In this document: positions 19,498-28,932 of the stretch, piece by piece
Position numbering within the stretch: position 1 is the stretch's first letter
Layout of the letters: every line of letters starts with the position of its first letter
NCBI GenBank assembly: GCA_022824265.1
Contig: JAJEAG010000008.1
Span: 1-43,576 of the forward strand
Origin: Candidatus Poribacteria bacterium
GTDB lineage: Bacteria; Poribacteria; WGA-4E; WGA-3G
DNA: 43,576 nucleotides
Direction of reading: 5' to 3'
Position numbers and translations under genes: made by a program
Notes under the pieces: generated by a model
What the model saw: only the letters and a program-made list of their open reading frames with translations
Told to the model about the DNA's origin: nothing
Database searches by the model: none

Positions 19498-20326
19498 CAA
19501 ACGGTTTTCGCTATCTCGTTCTCTCATGCTTGTATTAGTATTGCTCCTTATCGCCTGTAGTGATGAAGGACTTATTGATCCACATGGTGAAACAAATCTG
19601 ATACCTCCAGATACCTCAGGGACTCTACAGGCAATTGACTTTCCTACAGATACAGGATCGGCATGGACATATATCAACCTTGACACGGAGAAGGAACATA
19701 CGGTACGCATTGGTGGAACTCGTGACATAAGCGGAACAACGCATCGCCAAATGACTGTCAGCACTATCACCCCTGTTGAACCCGACGAACCTAATCTTAT
19801 AGCGGTTGACCATCTTGTAGCAAATGCCTACTATTTCCGTATAGACACCGACTTTTTTAGCGGATTCCCATTTCCAATTTTGGCAACCTACATCAACAAA
19901 ACACCACAAGCATTAGTAGAATCAGCGTTTGACATTTTCCTACCGATAAATAATCCGGTATTTCATCAGAAACACTTTCCACCGCGTCGTCTATGGGATT
20001 TTCCGTTGGAAGTTGGAAAAGAATGGGTTGTGTTTGAAAAAAATATAGGGATACCTGTTTCCGCGTCGCGCTTCGTTGCAGAGAAAAATGTCGTAGTTAC
20101 CGTTCCTGCAGGAACTTACAGTACCTATGTCGTTTACGAAGAGGTTGTATATGGAGACAGCGCAAACCCATCAATCCGTCTAATTAGTCCTCCTGCAATA
20201 TACTGGGTTGCGCCTTCAGTAGGGATTGTTCAGTATAGATATAGCCAATACCGTGCTACCGATACATTCAACACACAAACCTATGTGCTAAAAAGTGTTC
20301 ACCTTCCCGGACCACATACAGATTAG
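19490..20326 (+). CDS. Lipoprotein of unknown function (278 aa)
   Basis: Signal peptide with a clear lipobox (LLLIAC, Cys about residue 23) followed by an Asp/Gly/Pro-rich linker and a beta-rich body with W-x-Y and PAGTYSTYVVYEEV segments; the end is rich in aromatic strand-like stretches (YWVAPSVGIVQYRY). I do not recognise a named family; the PAGTYSTYVV-WVAPSVGIVQYRY pattern is reminiscent of periplasmic lipoproteins that follow metalloproteases. The start codon lies inside the right copy of the 18-bp duplication, so no Shine-Dalgarno remains closer than GGTGG (about 6 bases upstream). 15 bases ahead of the FAD gene, so probably co-transcribed. Confidence 0.8.
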   Translation: MKHKRFSLSRSLMLVLVLLLIACSDEGLIDPHGETNLIPPDTSGTLQAIDFPTDTGSAWTYINLDTEKEHTVRIGGTRDISGTTHRQMTVSTITPVEPDEPNLIAVDHLVANAYYFRIDTDFFSGFPFPILATYINKTPQALVESAFDIFLPINNPVFHQKHFPPRRLWDFPLEVGKEWVVFEKNIGIPVSASRFVAEKNVVVTVPAGTYSTYVVYEEVVYGDSANPSIRLISPPAIYWVAPSVGIVQYRYSQYRATDTFNTQTYVLKSVHLPGPHTD

Positions 20327-20341
20327 GTTTTCAGACTGGAT

Positions 20342-21586
20342 ATGAAAACACTTGCTCATCGTAACATCCCGATTACTATTATAGGTGGAGGCATTCACGG
20401 TATCTCTATTGCGCTCCGACTGTTGCGTGAGATGCCTTCAGCTGCACGACATATCGCAATCGTAGATCGGTATCCAGAACCACTCACACAATGGAGACAG
20501 AAGACTGAACGTCAAGGAATGACATTTCTACGATCACCAGCGGTGCATCATATTACCCCGGATCCTTTAGGTATCGTTGAGTATGCAGAACATCACAACC
20601 GACAGCATGAATTAGCACCACCATATTCACAACCATCTACCAAACTCTTTTGGGATTATTGCAACGATGCACTTACTGAACTAACACAATATCCCATCTA
20701 TTATCAATTTGAAGTGGCTAAATTGCGATGGGATAAGGGAGCAGATAAACACCCTTTCCGTCTGATTTCGACCAATAACGTGGGTTTTCGTAGCAGCTGT
20801 GTTATTCTTGCAATTGGGTCTGATGATTGTGCATACATACCATCTGAGTTCACTTCTTGGCAACATCAATATCCCGATAGGATCATCCATTCATCCAAAT
20901 TTTTGGTTGATAGTCAGCAGTTGTCAGAAGATACCGGCAAAATCGTGATCGTCGGTGGTGGGTTGACAGCAGGAACACTTGCAAAAAGTCTATGCGAAAA
21001 AGGACACCAAGTAGTACTAATCACACGCAAGCAATTGAAAACAGAACAGTTCGATTTTCCCCCTATCTGGTTGGGACCGAAAGCACTTACCGAATTTGCA
21101 AACGAGGACGATTTTCAACAGCGTTACAAAGTAATACAGGAGAATAGAGGGGAAGGCAGCATTACTCCTGAAGTAATGGAAGCACTCCAGAACACCCCAC
21201 ACCTTGATATCTATCCTGCCACATATATATTGTCTATTACTTCCGCAAAACATCACTTACAAATTAATACGTCCCACGGTATGATTGCAGATGTGTCTCG
21301 TGTTATCCTTGCAACAGGCTATAGATTTAACCTACGACGATACGGTTTTATGACGGAGTTAATTAAACAGTATCCAATTCCACTTGTCTGTGGCTTTCCA
21401 AAACTTGATGACAACTTACAATTCTACCCAATAGAGAATCTATTTGGCTCAGGTACTGCTGCACAACTTCAAATTGGTCCTGCTTCAGGGAACATAGCGG
21501 GTGCCAATCTTGCTTATGAACGTATCCGAGAGAAAATGTTCGCACATTTGCCACAGACACCCATGCATATAAAAAGGAGCGGTTAG
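20342..21586 (+). CDS. FAD/NAD(P)-binding oxidoreductase, flavin-monooxygenase-like (414 aa)
   Basis: Two dinucleotide-binding motifs are present: ITIIGGGIHGISIAL at the N-terminus (FAD) and IVIVGGGLTAGTLAKSL at about residue 202 (NADPH). An ATGYRF motif near residue 325 is typical of flavin-dependent monooxygenases and the ornithine/lysine N-hydroxylase branch. The early QGMTFLRSPAVHHI segment also fits that branch. The final residues GSG-like KRSG are encoded by one arm of a palindrome that doubles as the terminator of the convergent gene. Substrate not predictable; the neighbouring lipoprotein does not help. The protein appears cytoplasmic. Confidence 0.82.
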   Translation: MKTLAHRNIPITIIGGGIHGISIALRLLREMPSAARHIAIVDRYPEPLTQWRQKTERQGMTFLRSPAVHHITPDPLGIVEYAEHHNRQHELAPPYSQPSTKLFWDYCNDALTELTQYPIYYQFEVAKLRWDKGADKHPFRLISTNNVGFRSSCVILAIGSDDCAYIPSEFTSWQHQYPDRIIHSSKFLVDSQQLSEDTGKIVIVGGGLTAGTLAKSLCEKGHQVVLITRKQLKTEQFDFPPIWLGPKALTEFANEDDFQQRYKVIQENRGEGSITPEVMEALQNTPHLDIYPATYILSITSAKHHLQINTSHGMIADVSRVILATGYRFNLRRYGFMTELIKQYPIPLVCGFPKLDDNLQFYPIENLFGSGTAAQLQIGPASGNIAGANLAYERIREKMFAHLPQTPMHIKRSG

Positions 21587-21597
21587 AAAACCGCTCC
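21571..21597 (-). terminator. Intrinsic terminator for the DUF4159 gene, overlapping the FAD gene 3' end
   Basis: On the minus strand GGAGCGGTT, loop TTCT, AACCGCTCC is a perfect 9-bp stem followed by TTTTTATATG. It lies 26 bases past the minus-strand stop at 21623. The plus-strand gene's TAG stop (21584-21586) is inside it. Confidence 0.75.
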
Positions 21598-21622
21598 TAC
21601 CATGGTTGTGTTCTACCTTAGT

Positions 21623-22501
21623 TTATAGAGTAAGGGCATACGCTACGATATTCATTCCTTGTTCAAATGCCCATCTCCGCTGTTCCTCGCCACCCGGTTC
21701 ACAGATTCTTCCTTCCCATGCACAATTGAGATCGCTCGGACAGAAGTAGACCATTATTTTCTCCCCATCCATAATAGCCTGATCATATTTATACCCAGGC
21801 ACAAGTTTATCCCCACCAAGATATTCATCGTGATTATAGAGTGTACGATAAACCGTATGGGAAATATCAAGTGGTTCAAATTTTTTGTCTGGATAAATCC
21901 TTCGCATCATTGCTTTTATTTGGGGCCAAAACCGCTCGTATCGTATGTCGCAATCCTCAACTAAAAGGAACCCACCTCGTTCAAAGTATTCTCTCAACTT
22001 GCGTATATGTACATCTGTCAAACGCATTCCGCCACGAGTTCTGCCATGTCCTGTCATGTAGAGAAACGGATACGAAAACAACCAATCATCTTCAATATCA
22101 ACGTATTGTGGATATCTTCTGAGGTTAACGTCAATTGAGGAATTCGCTGCAAGAACCTGCGAGAACTTTAAGTCCGACTGCCACCGATAATAGTTGGCAA
22201 TATTTGTCCACCAATCACCACCAGGATATTTTAACCTAACGAAAGTGAACTTTTCACCAGTCGGATCCATACCCGGATGATTGTGTTCAATGATATCCAT
22301 GTTACCGTAACGTGAAGAATAGTGTATATCACGTTTAGGGTCGTAAGGGATATATTCACTAAACTGAGACTGTGCCTCAACTGAATGGAGCAATCCACCT
22401 GCGGTAACTGCGGAGGTGGCAAGTCCAACTGAACTCTTAAGGAAGGTGCGACGTGAAAAACGACGTTTGGGTTTGTCTGTTTGGTTTATGTTGATTGACA
22501 T
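21623..22501 (-). CDS. Tat-exported DUF4159 protein (292 aa)
   Basis: The N-terminus has a twin-arginine signal (SRRTFLKSSVG, then an Ala/Gly-rich hydrophobic run and SVEAQS), so it is exported folded. The body is a DUF4159 domain: FTFVRLKYPGGDWWTN, a middle YPFLYMTGHG, and then LREYFERGGFLLVEDC, a glutamine-amidotransferase-like Rossmann segment. The function of DUF4159 is not established; members frequently sit with MoxR, DUF58 and VWA genes. I choose the second ATG (22501), 8 bases after a perfect AAGGAGG, rather than the ATG two codons upstream, which is only 2 bases away. Last gene of the envelope cluster, 72 bases after the previous one. Confidence 0.88.
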   Translation of the reverse strand: MSININQTDKPKRRFSRRTFLKSSVGLATSAVTAGGLLHSVEAQSQFSEYIPYDPKRDIHYSSRYGNMDIIEHNHPGMDPTGEKFTFVRLKYPGGDWWTNIANYYRWQSDLKFSQVLAANSSIDVNLRRYPQYVDIEDDWLFSYPFLYMTGHGRTRGGMRLTDVHIRKLREYFERGGFLLVEDCDIRYERFWPQIKAMMRRIYPDKKFEPLDISHTVYRTLYNHDEYLGGDKLVPGYKYDQAIMDGEKIMVYFCPSDLNCAWEGRICEPGGEEQRRWAFEQGMNIVAYALTL

Positions 22502-22573
22502 GTCCATATCCTCCTTAGGTCTGAATATTAGATTGAGTTTCTATTATCTGTAAAGTTAAGGTTGTTCTATGTT

Positions 22574-24181
22574 CTAATAAGGTTTTCCCAATAGTTCAAA
22601 CGTAACGCTCTGTGCAGCACCACCTTGCATTTTCGTTGAGGAGCGGGTGCTTGCAATTGCCCGAATTCGATGGCTCTTGATGCCGTGTTGTTTAAGAGCA
22701 TTCGCTGCTGCTTCAGCACGTTGTGTCGCGAGTACCTTGTTTGCCGCGGGGTCTCCCTCTTTTCGCGTGTGTCCAACAACCCTGAGATAATACTGAGGAA
22801 ACGACTTTAAGTTTGATGCAATATCAGCAAGGGCACGTTTGCTACCCGGCAGTATTCGTGCATTTCCCCTACCGAATTGGATCGGTTCTATTTTCATTGC
22901 TGCGACAGGGGCAAGTGTGTTCCAGTTATCGTCAGTCAGAGGATTCAGGGTAACATCTTCACGAACCTTTTCCTCTACCACAGGTGCTGTATCAACAAAG
23001 ATATCTTCTAACCCAGCAGAGTCACCTGGATTCAACATACCGGGATGAAATTTATCATGATGGAGTGAACGTAATATTCCTTCAAAGAATAGATTTCCAT
23101 AGTTCCCTGCCAACGGGTCTGCAGGTAGGGATTTCGTCTTAACGAGTACTTGCATAATCTTGCCAATCATCGTTTCAAGTTTCTCGGAGTCTTTTGCTTC
23201 CGCACCAGTAATCACCCCAAAGTGAGCGTAATTCTCAACGGTGTTTCGCCATTCAATACCTTTAACAAGTTGGTTAGCTTCATTTCGACTGAGTGAATCT
23301 CCGTATTGCTTTGCGTCTGCTTCAATTATGGAAAGCAAGCCGTCGGTCTGATTGGTGTAATCATAGTTCGCTCGGAGATAGGCTTGTACAACATGTGTAA
23401 CAAGCTCACGTTGCGAATCTAAAAATTCCCGCTGAACGACTAAGACATCAACGATATAGCCTTTGAGTTTTGAACTGTCTAACAATAGATGTACGCCATC
23501 AATTGCAAGGGCTTTCGTAACATAAGGTTCCCACAAAACATAGGCGGTAGGTTTATCAGGGTCAGCAGATTTGAGTTTTTTGTAGACATCCTCGGAACCA
23601 TTTGCGTCTGATGACCAATCAGAAGGTAGACTGGGCAAACTCATCGTGTTAATCATTATGCGTGCAAGCGTTTCACTCGGTGAATCCGGTGTAAGAACAA
23701 TCCGTGCATTTGGATTGCTCAAATTTGGGATATTTGGCACACCTCGCTTGTGTGCTACAATTGCATCTGCGCCTTTGGATTCATCAATAACGAGAACAAT
23801 TGACCCGGGATAATCACCGATAGTATTACCCGCCTTTAGGTAAGCATCAATGGTAAAGACAGCCATCTGCACCTTACCACTTTTTAGGTCGCGGGCTCTT
23901 CGAACATAATCCGCCTTATCGTCAACAAAGGTAAGCTTAATTGCTTGCCGGTCAAGTAAATTCTTCACAGCATCGGAACGAAGAATAGCATATCCAGGAA
24001 AGGAGTCGTGCGCGACTTTTATCTCGTGATCGTACCGCTGTGTACTTGTATTTTCAACGAGTTTATCACGTCTACCACCAATACGTGGTTCAACGACAAA
24101 CTTATAAACGAGTCCGATTATACCAATGATAATCATCCAACTCGCTACCATGAGTATTCTTCTTCTTGTATTAGCTTCCAT
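22574..24181 (-). CDS. Membrane-anchored periplasmic-binding/OmpA fusion protein, OmpA site altered
   Basis: MEANTRRR and a transmembrane helix (about 10-33) are followed by a type II periplasmic-binding-like domain with paired lobes (VAHDSFPGYAILRSDAV, later ARIVLTPDSPSETLARIM and AYVLWEPYVTKAL). The C-terminus (about residue 420 on) is an OmpA-like domain (IQFGRGNARILPGSKRAL, RVVGHTRKEGDPAANKVL, ATQRAEAAANALKQHG). The OmpA motif that normally reads GHTD, whose Asp binds diaminopimelate in peptidoglycan, is GHTR here, and the usual NRRVE end is absent, so ordinary peptidoglycan binding is doubtful. A GTG at 24211 would add 10 residues; the ATG at 24181 fits the basic-then-hydrophobic start better, but neither has a strong ribosome-binding site. 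Follows the VWA gene in the same direction. Confidence 0.83.
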   Translation of the reverse strand: MEANTRRRILMVASWMIIIGIIGLVYKFVVEPRIGGRRDKLVENTSTQRYDHEIKVAHDSFPGYAILRSDAVKNLLDRQAIKLTFVDDKADYVRRARDLKSGKVQMAVFTIDAYLKAGNTIGDYPGSIVLVIDESKGADAIVAHKRGVPNIPNLSNPNARIVLTPDSPSETLARIMINTMSLPSLPSDWSSDANGSEDVYKKLKSADPDKPTAYVLWEPYVTKALAIDGVHLLLDSSKLKGYIVDVLVVQREFLDSQRELVTHVVQAYLRANYDYTNQTDGLLSIIEADAKQYGDSLSRNEANQLVKGIEWRNTVENYAHFGVITGAEAKDSEKLETMIGKIMQVLVKTKSLPADPLAGNYGNLFFEGILRSLHHDKFHPGMLNPGDSAGLEDIFVDTAPVVEEKVREDVTLNPLTDDNWNTLAPVAAMKIEPIQFGRGNARILPGSKRALADIASNLKSFPQYYLRVVGHTRKEGDPAANKVLATQRAEAAANALKQHGIKSHRIRAIASTRSSTKMQGGAAQSVTFELLGKPY

Positions 24182-24262
24182 AACTTTTGTTCCAATCCTT
24201 ATTGGCTTCACATTGATAGAAATCTTATGATTGCAATGGCTTTATTTACTGAGAACTGAATG

Positions 24263-25195
24263 CTATCTTCCTCTTCGCCTAAACATAATATAACCTACAA
24301 TTACGATAACAAGACCGACAATAAGCCATACCATATTCCCACCGCCACTATCTTGAACAGGTTGCCGTATCGGTTGTTGCTGTTGCGGTTGTTGTGATGG
24401 TATTTGCCTTTGTTGTGGTGTAGTGTTTACCTGCGCCGTCGTACCAATTGCAGTGTTACTCGGTGGTTTTGTAATCCGTTGAATTAGGTCTACAGCAATC
24501 GCTTCGGTTAGCGGTGCAATATCTTCAAATGCATCTTCTCCATCTATGTCAGTTCCAGTACCACCAGTTTCTGCGAGGATTTGTGATACCGCTGCCACAA
24601 GTTCACCCGGATTGTCTGCCTTACGATAACTATCCGCATCTTTCGCCAAATTATGATCGGTTTTCATGTCAACACCGATGACATCCACACGTATTTGTCG
24701 GTTGAGGATTTCAGGGGTATACCGAGCGACTTTGGCTTTATCTGTTGCTTCTCCATCCGTAACAATCAATAATCGATAGTTTCCGTAGTTATATTGCTTT
24801 TCCCGCTGTTCCAGCAACCGATTTGCTCCGACACGCATATATCTTCCGAGCGGAGTTCCACCACCAGGTTGTGGTACATCAATTGCAGCCATCAACCTAT
24901 CTGTATCCTTCGGTCCCAATGGATATACCCATTCATCTGCAATGTTTTCACCACTGAATACCAGCAAACCGATATGGGTATCCTCTGGAACTTTTGTAAG
25001 GACTTCTCTTAAAGCCTCTTTAGCCGCATCCATCTTTGACTTTGTTTGGTCTGCTCGAAACTTGTCTCTCATCGATCCTGATGCGTCAAGAATAACGACA
25101 ATATTGTCTGTATGAAGTTCACTCTCTGCAAAACTTGTCTGGACTGAAGCAAATAATAGAATAAGGAAAAGACACGATGCAATTACATGTTTCAC
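24263..25195 (-). CDS. Exported, C-terminally anchored VWA-domain protein (310 aa)
   Basis: A signal peptide (to FAES, about residue 25) leads into a von Willebrand A domain with a full metal-ion-dependent adhesion site: DASGS (Asp37, Ser39, Ser41), the GGGTPLGRYM threonine loop and VTDGEATD. A Gln/Pro-rich linker (about 255-280) precedes a single transmembrane helix (MVWLIVGLVIVIVGYIMF) and a basic RRRGR tail, so the VWA domain sits on the periplasmic face of the inner membrane. The start is GTG with AGGAG 6 bases upstream. It lies 21 bases after the first binding-protein/OmpA gene and before the second, which suggests that the three act together. Confidence 0.88.
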   Translation of the reverse strand: MKHVIASCLFLILLFASVQTSFAESELHTDNIVVILDASGSMRDKFRADQTKSKMDAAKEALREVLTKVPEDTHIGLLVFSGENIADEWVYPLGPKDTDRLMAAIDVPQPGGGTPLGRYMRVGANRLLEQREKQYNYGNYRLLIVTDGEATDKAKVARYTPEILNRQIRVDVIGVDMKTDHNLAKDADSYRKADNPGELVAAVSQILAETGGTGTDIDGEDAFEDIAPLTEAIAVDLIQRITKPPSNTAIGTTAQVNTTPQQRQIPSQQPQQQQPIRQPVQDSGGGNMVWLIVGLVIVIVGYIMFRRRGR

Positions 25196-25216
25196 GAGAT
25201 ACTCCTATTTACCTGA

Positions 25217-27130
25217 CTAAAAGTCAAAATCGGAGGCAGCGACAGCTTCCGCTGATACCTTGATGAGAGCGAATTCAACACGTCGGTTTTCTGCAGCTTC
25301 TGCTGGACTTGTCGGTTTGGGTATTATAGGTTCCTTAATACCGACACCGACGGGTACAATCTGGTCTGTATCAATGCGTGCATTTTTACTCCGAGCATAG
25401 TCAATAATTGACTGTTTAACTGCTTCCCCGCGTTGTTCTGAGAGTTTGAGTGCAGCACGCATTACTTGATATGGGTTTTCAACCCCATTTCCATCTTCAA
25501 ACTTTCTTTGGTCAATGAGACGGATCAGTTCTGCGGTATTTTCAAGACTAAAGGGTTTGCCATTCAGAAAATATCTGTAATTTCCGCGTGTTCCTGTACG
25601 TTTCAAGAATCCTTTAGAGAGTCCAGTTCTTACTAAGATGCTTAACGTCCGTGATGGATCACTATGTCCTTTAATTGCTATAGCAGCATTTCCATATTTT
25701 GATGCGAGTTCTACAACCCTGTCAAATTCAGAACTATATTGTGTTGCACTAAATGTATCCTGATTTGCATCAAATTGGATAGTAAAGGAAATGAGTGTTT
25801 TCTCGTCTAGTACTGCATCTTCATTGAATGCTTCAATTTCTGCTCGGACAGTTTCCTTTTTGAAACGCGTCTGTTTGAGTTGGGTTGGGGCATCTACAGT
25901 GGTAGCGAGTATGTCCTTGAAGGCTTTTGAGTTGAAATTTAGGTCTGAGGGAAGTAGCGCGTATCGCTGACTTGCAAACCCCCAATTGACTGCCATATCC
26001 AACCCTGCTTTGTTAAAACCTTCAAAGCCAGTAATCGTATTACTTGGGTCATTGAAAAAGGCAACATTACCGGGTTGTCCAACAAAAGTGCAATCAGCGA
26101 TTAAACCGTGTGCATCCTCCTCAAGGGTTGGTAGGACATCTTTTCCGTAGATACTCTGAATCATTGTCAACAATGCGTTGTATTGTGCTGAACCGCTTCT
26201 TTCATAAACTTTTTTCAATGCAACCACTTCTTCAGCACCTTTCAGATATCCAGCAAAAAATCGCTCAATAAAAGGCTTGTACTTATCGTAAAAATCTTTA
26301 CGGCAGGCGTAGACATCTGCAATAGAACGTGAGAGTGTAGCAGTGCTAACGACGACATGTGCACCTTTCACGGTGCCTTCTGCCCCGGTGCCTGTATTGT
26401 CGGGACCCCCTGTCAATCCAATCATATCAGGTGTGATAACAAAACAGCCTGCAATGGTTGGATCATTACGGAACTTTTCGGCTGGTCCTTTTGCTCCTGT
26501 TAGTTCATCTACCCACACGATTTGCACGTTTGCTTTTGAGAGTCGGGCAGTTTTCAACATATCGTATAACATTCCGACATGAGGTCCGCCCTTCTGTATG
26601 GCGATCTTTTTCCCGCTGAGATCGGATATTTTTCGTATATTTGTGCGTCCGACAAAATGGTCCCCAGCAGACCACGTTAGTTGTCCAAAGACAACAGGTT
26701 TAGTGCGGGGATCTTTCCCGATAACTTCACTCGCCTGTGCAATCATCCTGAATGTACCGCGTAGTATAGGTGTTTTACCCGATAGATAGTCACGTACTTG
26801 CTGCTGAAAATTATCTCCTGCTACCAATTTGAGATTCAGTCCTTGTTTCTCCATGATTGTACCAGCCTTGGTTGTCAATCCACCGTTGGCATGGAACAAA
26901 GCAGATTCACCACCCCAAGTAATATATGGAACAACTAAAGGTGAGATTGATGTGACTTCATTAATGGCAACGGTACCGACTTCATCTGCAAAACGTTCTT
27001 GTGCATTCGCTGAAAACACAAGACATAAAAGTATTAAACAAAGTAGGTTGTATTTAAGCAAACGGTGAAGGACTTTATACAGGTTTCCTCTGGATATGTT
27101 ACAACAGCGCAAAATGGATTTACTTATCAT
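25217..27130 (-). CDS. Periplasmic-binding/OmpA fusion protein with intact OmpA site (637 aa)
   Basis: The signal sequence is long, with the hydrophobic core at about residues 27-42 and SANAQE after it. An ABC-type substrate-binding domain follows (GTVAINEV at the start, DLSGKKIAIQKGGPHVGML, then VYACRKDFYDKYKPFIERFF). The C-terminal OmpA-like domain (about 450-625) keeps Asp of GHSD, Arg of LSEQRGEAV and the closing NRRVEFALI, the residues that contact peptidoglycan. About 65 extra residues are inserted between GHSD and the LSEQR helix. AGAGGA precedes the ATG by 7 bases. First gene of the cluster with the VWA and second fusion genes; no ABC permease or ATPase is nearby, so transport is not implied. 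Confidence 0.88.
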   Translation of the reverse strand: MISKSILRCCNISRGNLYKVLHRLLKYNLLCLILLCLVFSANAQERFADEVGTVAINEVTSISPLVVPYITWGGESALFHANGGLTTKAGTIMEKQGLNLKLVAGDNFQQQVRDYLSGKTPILRGTFRMIAQASEVIGKDPRTKPVVFGQLTWSAGDHFVGRTNIRKISDLSGKKIAIQKGGPHVGMLYDMLKTARLSKANVQIVWVDELTGAKGPAEKFRNDPTIAGCFVITPDMIGLTGGPDNTGTGAEGTVKGAHVVVSTATLSRSIADVYACRKDFYDKYKPFIERFFAGYLKGAEEVVALKKVYERSGSAQYNALLTMIQSIYGKDVLPTLEEDAHGLIADCTFVGQPGNVAFFNDPSNTITGFEGFNKAGLDMAVNWGFASQRYALLPSDLNFNSKAFKDILATTVDAPTQLKQTRFKKETVRAEIEAFNEDAVLDEKTLISFTIQFDANQDTFSATQYSSEFDRVVELASKYGNAAIAIKGHSDPSRTLSILVRTGLSKGFLKRTGTRGNYRYFLNGKPFSLENTAELIRLIDQRKFEDGNGVENPYQVMRAALKLSEQRGEAVKQSIIDYARSKNARIDTDQIVPVGVGIKEPIIPKPTSPAEAAENRRVEFALIKVSAEAVAASDFDF

Positions 27131-27353
27131 GTCTTTTTCCTCTTGTTGAGATGACCTTTTTCTGATTTACTTGCTTCAATGGTATTTTACCATGTCTATT
27201 CAAAAATATCCACACAATTAATATCAGATGTTTATGTGCTTCAGACAGCACAGCATGACAGAAGCAAGAGTTCAAAGTGGATACGTATATGGTTTCCGTC
27301 AGTGCCTTGACAGTACGGACATTTCAATGTGATCAGGAAGCACACCTAACGAC

Positions 27354-28856
27354 TTATTTGGAATTATCTGTACTGCGAGGATATATTAAGATAGCATCAG
27401 AGATTGAACGTCCCTGATACTGCGGCATAGGTCGTATCCTACGGTTGCCGCGGGCAGTAATCGTTCTCTTCTCAGGATCTGCTTGTTTTGGCTTCTGAGT
27501 ATCTGGAGAAACAGATTTATCATCTTTTGTAGTGGATTTTACATCTTTGTCTGTTGGGGCAGCAGTTTTTTCATCTATCTTTAGTTTTTTATCAAGTTCG
27601 GTAGGTTTAGCATTCTTCTCAGGTTTCTTGTCTGGTTCGGTAGGTTTATCACTATCCTTAGATGAAGAACGAGGTTGGGGTTTCCGTTTAACACTTACAA
27701 CCTGATCGCGGATCACCATCATTGATGAACCCCCACCATCCAAATTAGCAGCGTCTGTTGCTCCCCACTCCTGAAACAGTTTGGCAAGTTTCGACAGGGT
27801 GACACCACGACGAACCCGAGGATCAGCACCGGTTATCGTAACAAAAAGCAGTGTGCCATCCTCTTTTTTACCAACTGCAGTACGAGGATGCCAAAAACTA
27901 TGAAATGAAGATTTGAACCCCTCCTGTTCAAAAGATTTTTTCGTAGACTCAACGCCATTCCTTAGTAACAAGGGACCACCACCAATAATATGTGTGATAC
28001 TTTCCCACAAATTGCTGTCTCCAACACGTTCAGGAACTATCTGCTCACGGATTTTGACAGAATCACCAATAGCGACATTTTTCAACAGCAATCCTCTTTT
28101 CCTTCCATGTGCTGACAAGATATACCCATCATCTGGAATACGTGTGCTTCCCTGACCATCGTGTATGTCAACTACTTTGTCGTTGCGTACAACAACTTCA
28201 ACACCATCGTGCATCGTCAAGGTCACCTTGTGAAATATCGGACGGTAAATCACCAATTCATTGTAAATACGTCCGCGATTTATACCGTCAATATTCAATG
28301 TTGTTCCATTTGGTAAAATGATGTCGTGTTCCAGTGAAATCCGATCAATATAAGTTTCTATTTTCTCGTTGACGGTTCTAAACCCAACAACCACTCTCCC
28401 TTGTTCAGGTTCACTCACCCATTCCCCATCCATTTTCAACGCACCGACAGATTCTCCGCGGTAAGTTCCTGACATTTCATAGAACCCACCATTTATTGCA
28501 ATTAGGGCTTTGTGTCGTTTCGCGATTGAGGGTAAATTCTCAGTGCCAATTGCAGCGTTAAGGGCACTAAACAGACGGATGTCAACCGCATCAGGCTTTA
28601 TGGAAAGGATGTTCGTCAATAAACCATCATCGTATATCTGTCTATGCACGATACCTGACATTACCTGTTTTGTTTCGTCAGTCTTTATAGGATCCGTATA
28701 GGATTTAAAGTAATTTGGTATCTTTTCAAAAGGCACTTCTCTACCAACCCAGATACCAACGCAGAAGATTATAACAAAACCTATTGTTGTGAATGTACGC
28801 GGGTAGCGTTTGATAAAATGGATAAATCTCTTTCCTAAATAGACAATATCAAACAT
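27354..28856 (-). CDS. Membrane-anchored phosphodiester glycosidase (NAGPA-domain) protein, 500 aa
   Basis: A transmembrane segment (about 20-38) is followed by a NAGPA/phosphodiester-glycosidase domain: LIAINGGFYEMSGT, IIGGGPLLLRNG, HPRTAVGK, ITGADPRVRRGVTL and the signature AANLDGGGSSMMVI. The family removes N-acetylglucosamine or similar sugars from phosphodiesters, and bacterial members are exported and linked to exopolysaccharide or wall polymers. From about residue 395 comes a 70-residue low-complexity Lys/Asp/Pro/Thr stretch with repeated KPTE-DKK units, then a short tail (RSISDAILIYPR) that normally belongs to the domain end; the low-complexity block therefore looks inserted. The ribosome-binding site is weak. 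Gap of 223 bases to the next gene, in which I see nothing. Confidence 0.85.
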   Translation of the reverse strand: MFDIVYLGKRFIHFIKRYPRTFTTIGFVIIFCVGIWVGREVPFEKIPNYFKSYTDPIKTDETKQVMSGIVHRQIYDDGLLTNILSIKPDAVDIRLFSALNAAIGTENLPSIAKRHKALIAINGGFYEMSGTYRGESVGALKMDGEWVSEPEQGRVVVGFRTVNEKIETYIDRISLEHDIILPNGTTLNIDGINRGRIYNELVIYRPIFHKVTLTMHDGVEVVVRNDKVVDIHDGQGSTRIPDDGYILSAHGRKRGLLLKNVAIGDSVKIREQIVPERVGDSNLWESITHIIGGGPLLLRNGVESTKKSFEQEGFKSSFHSFWHPRTAVGKKEDGTLLFVTITGADPRVRRGVTLSKLAKLFQEWGATDAANLDGGGSSMMVIRDQVVSVKRKPQPRSSSKDSDKPTEPDKKPEKNAKPTELDKKLKIDEKTAAPTDKDVKSTTKDDKSVSPDTQKPKQADPEKRTITARGNRRIRPMPQYQGRSISDAILIYPRSTDNSK

Positions 28857-28932
28857 ACTTCTGTCAAACGAGACATTTCTTAGTTCTATTGACTAAGTTC
28901 CATACCCGCTACATCATCTATATTTACTAAAA

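Noticed and set aside
25217-27130. Ordinary phosphate or nitrate ABC transporter operon
   Set aside because: The solute-binding domains are fused to OmpA domains and no permease or ATPase gene is in the neighbourhood.
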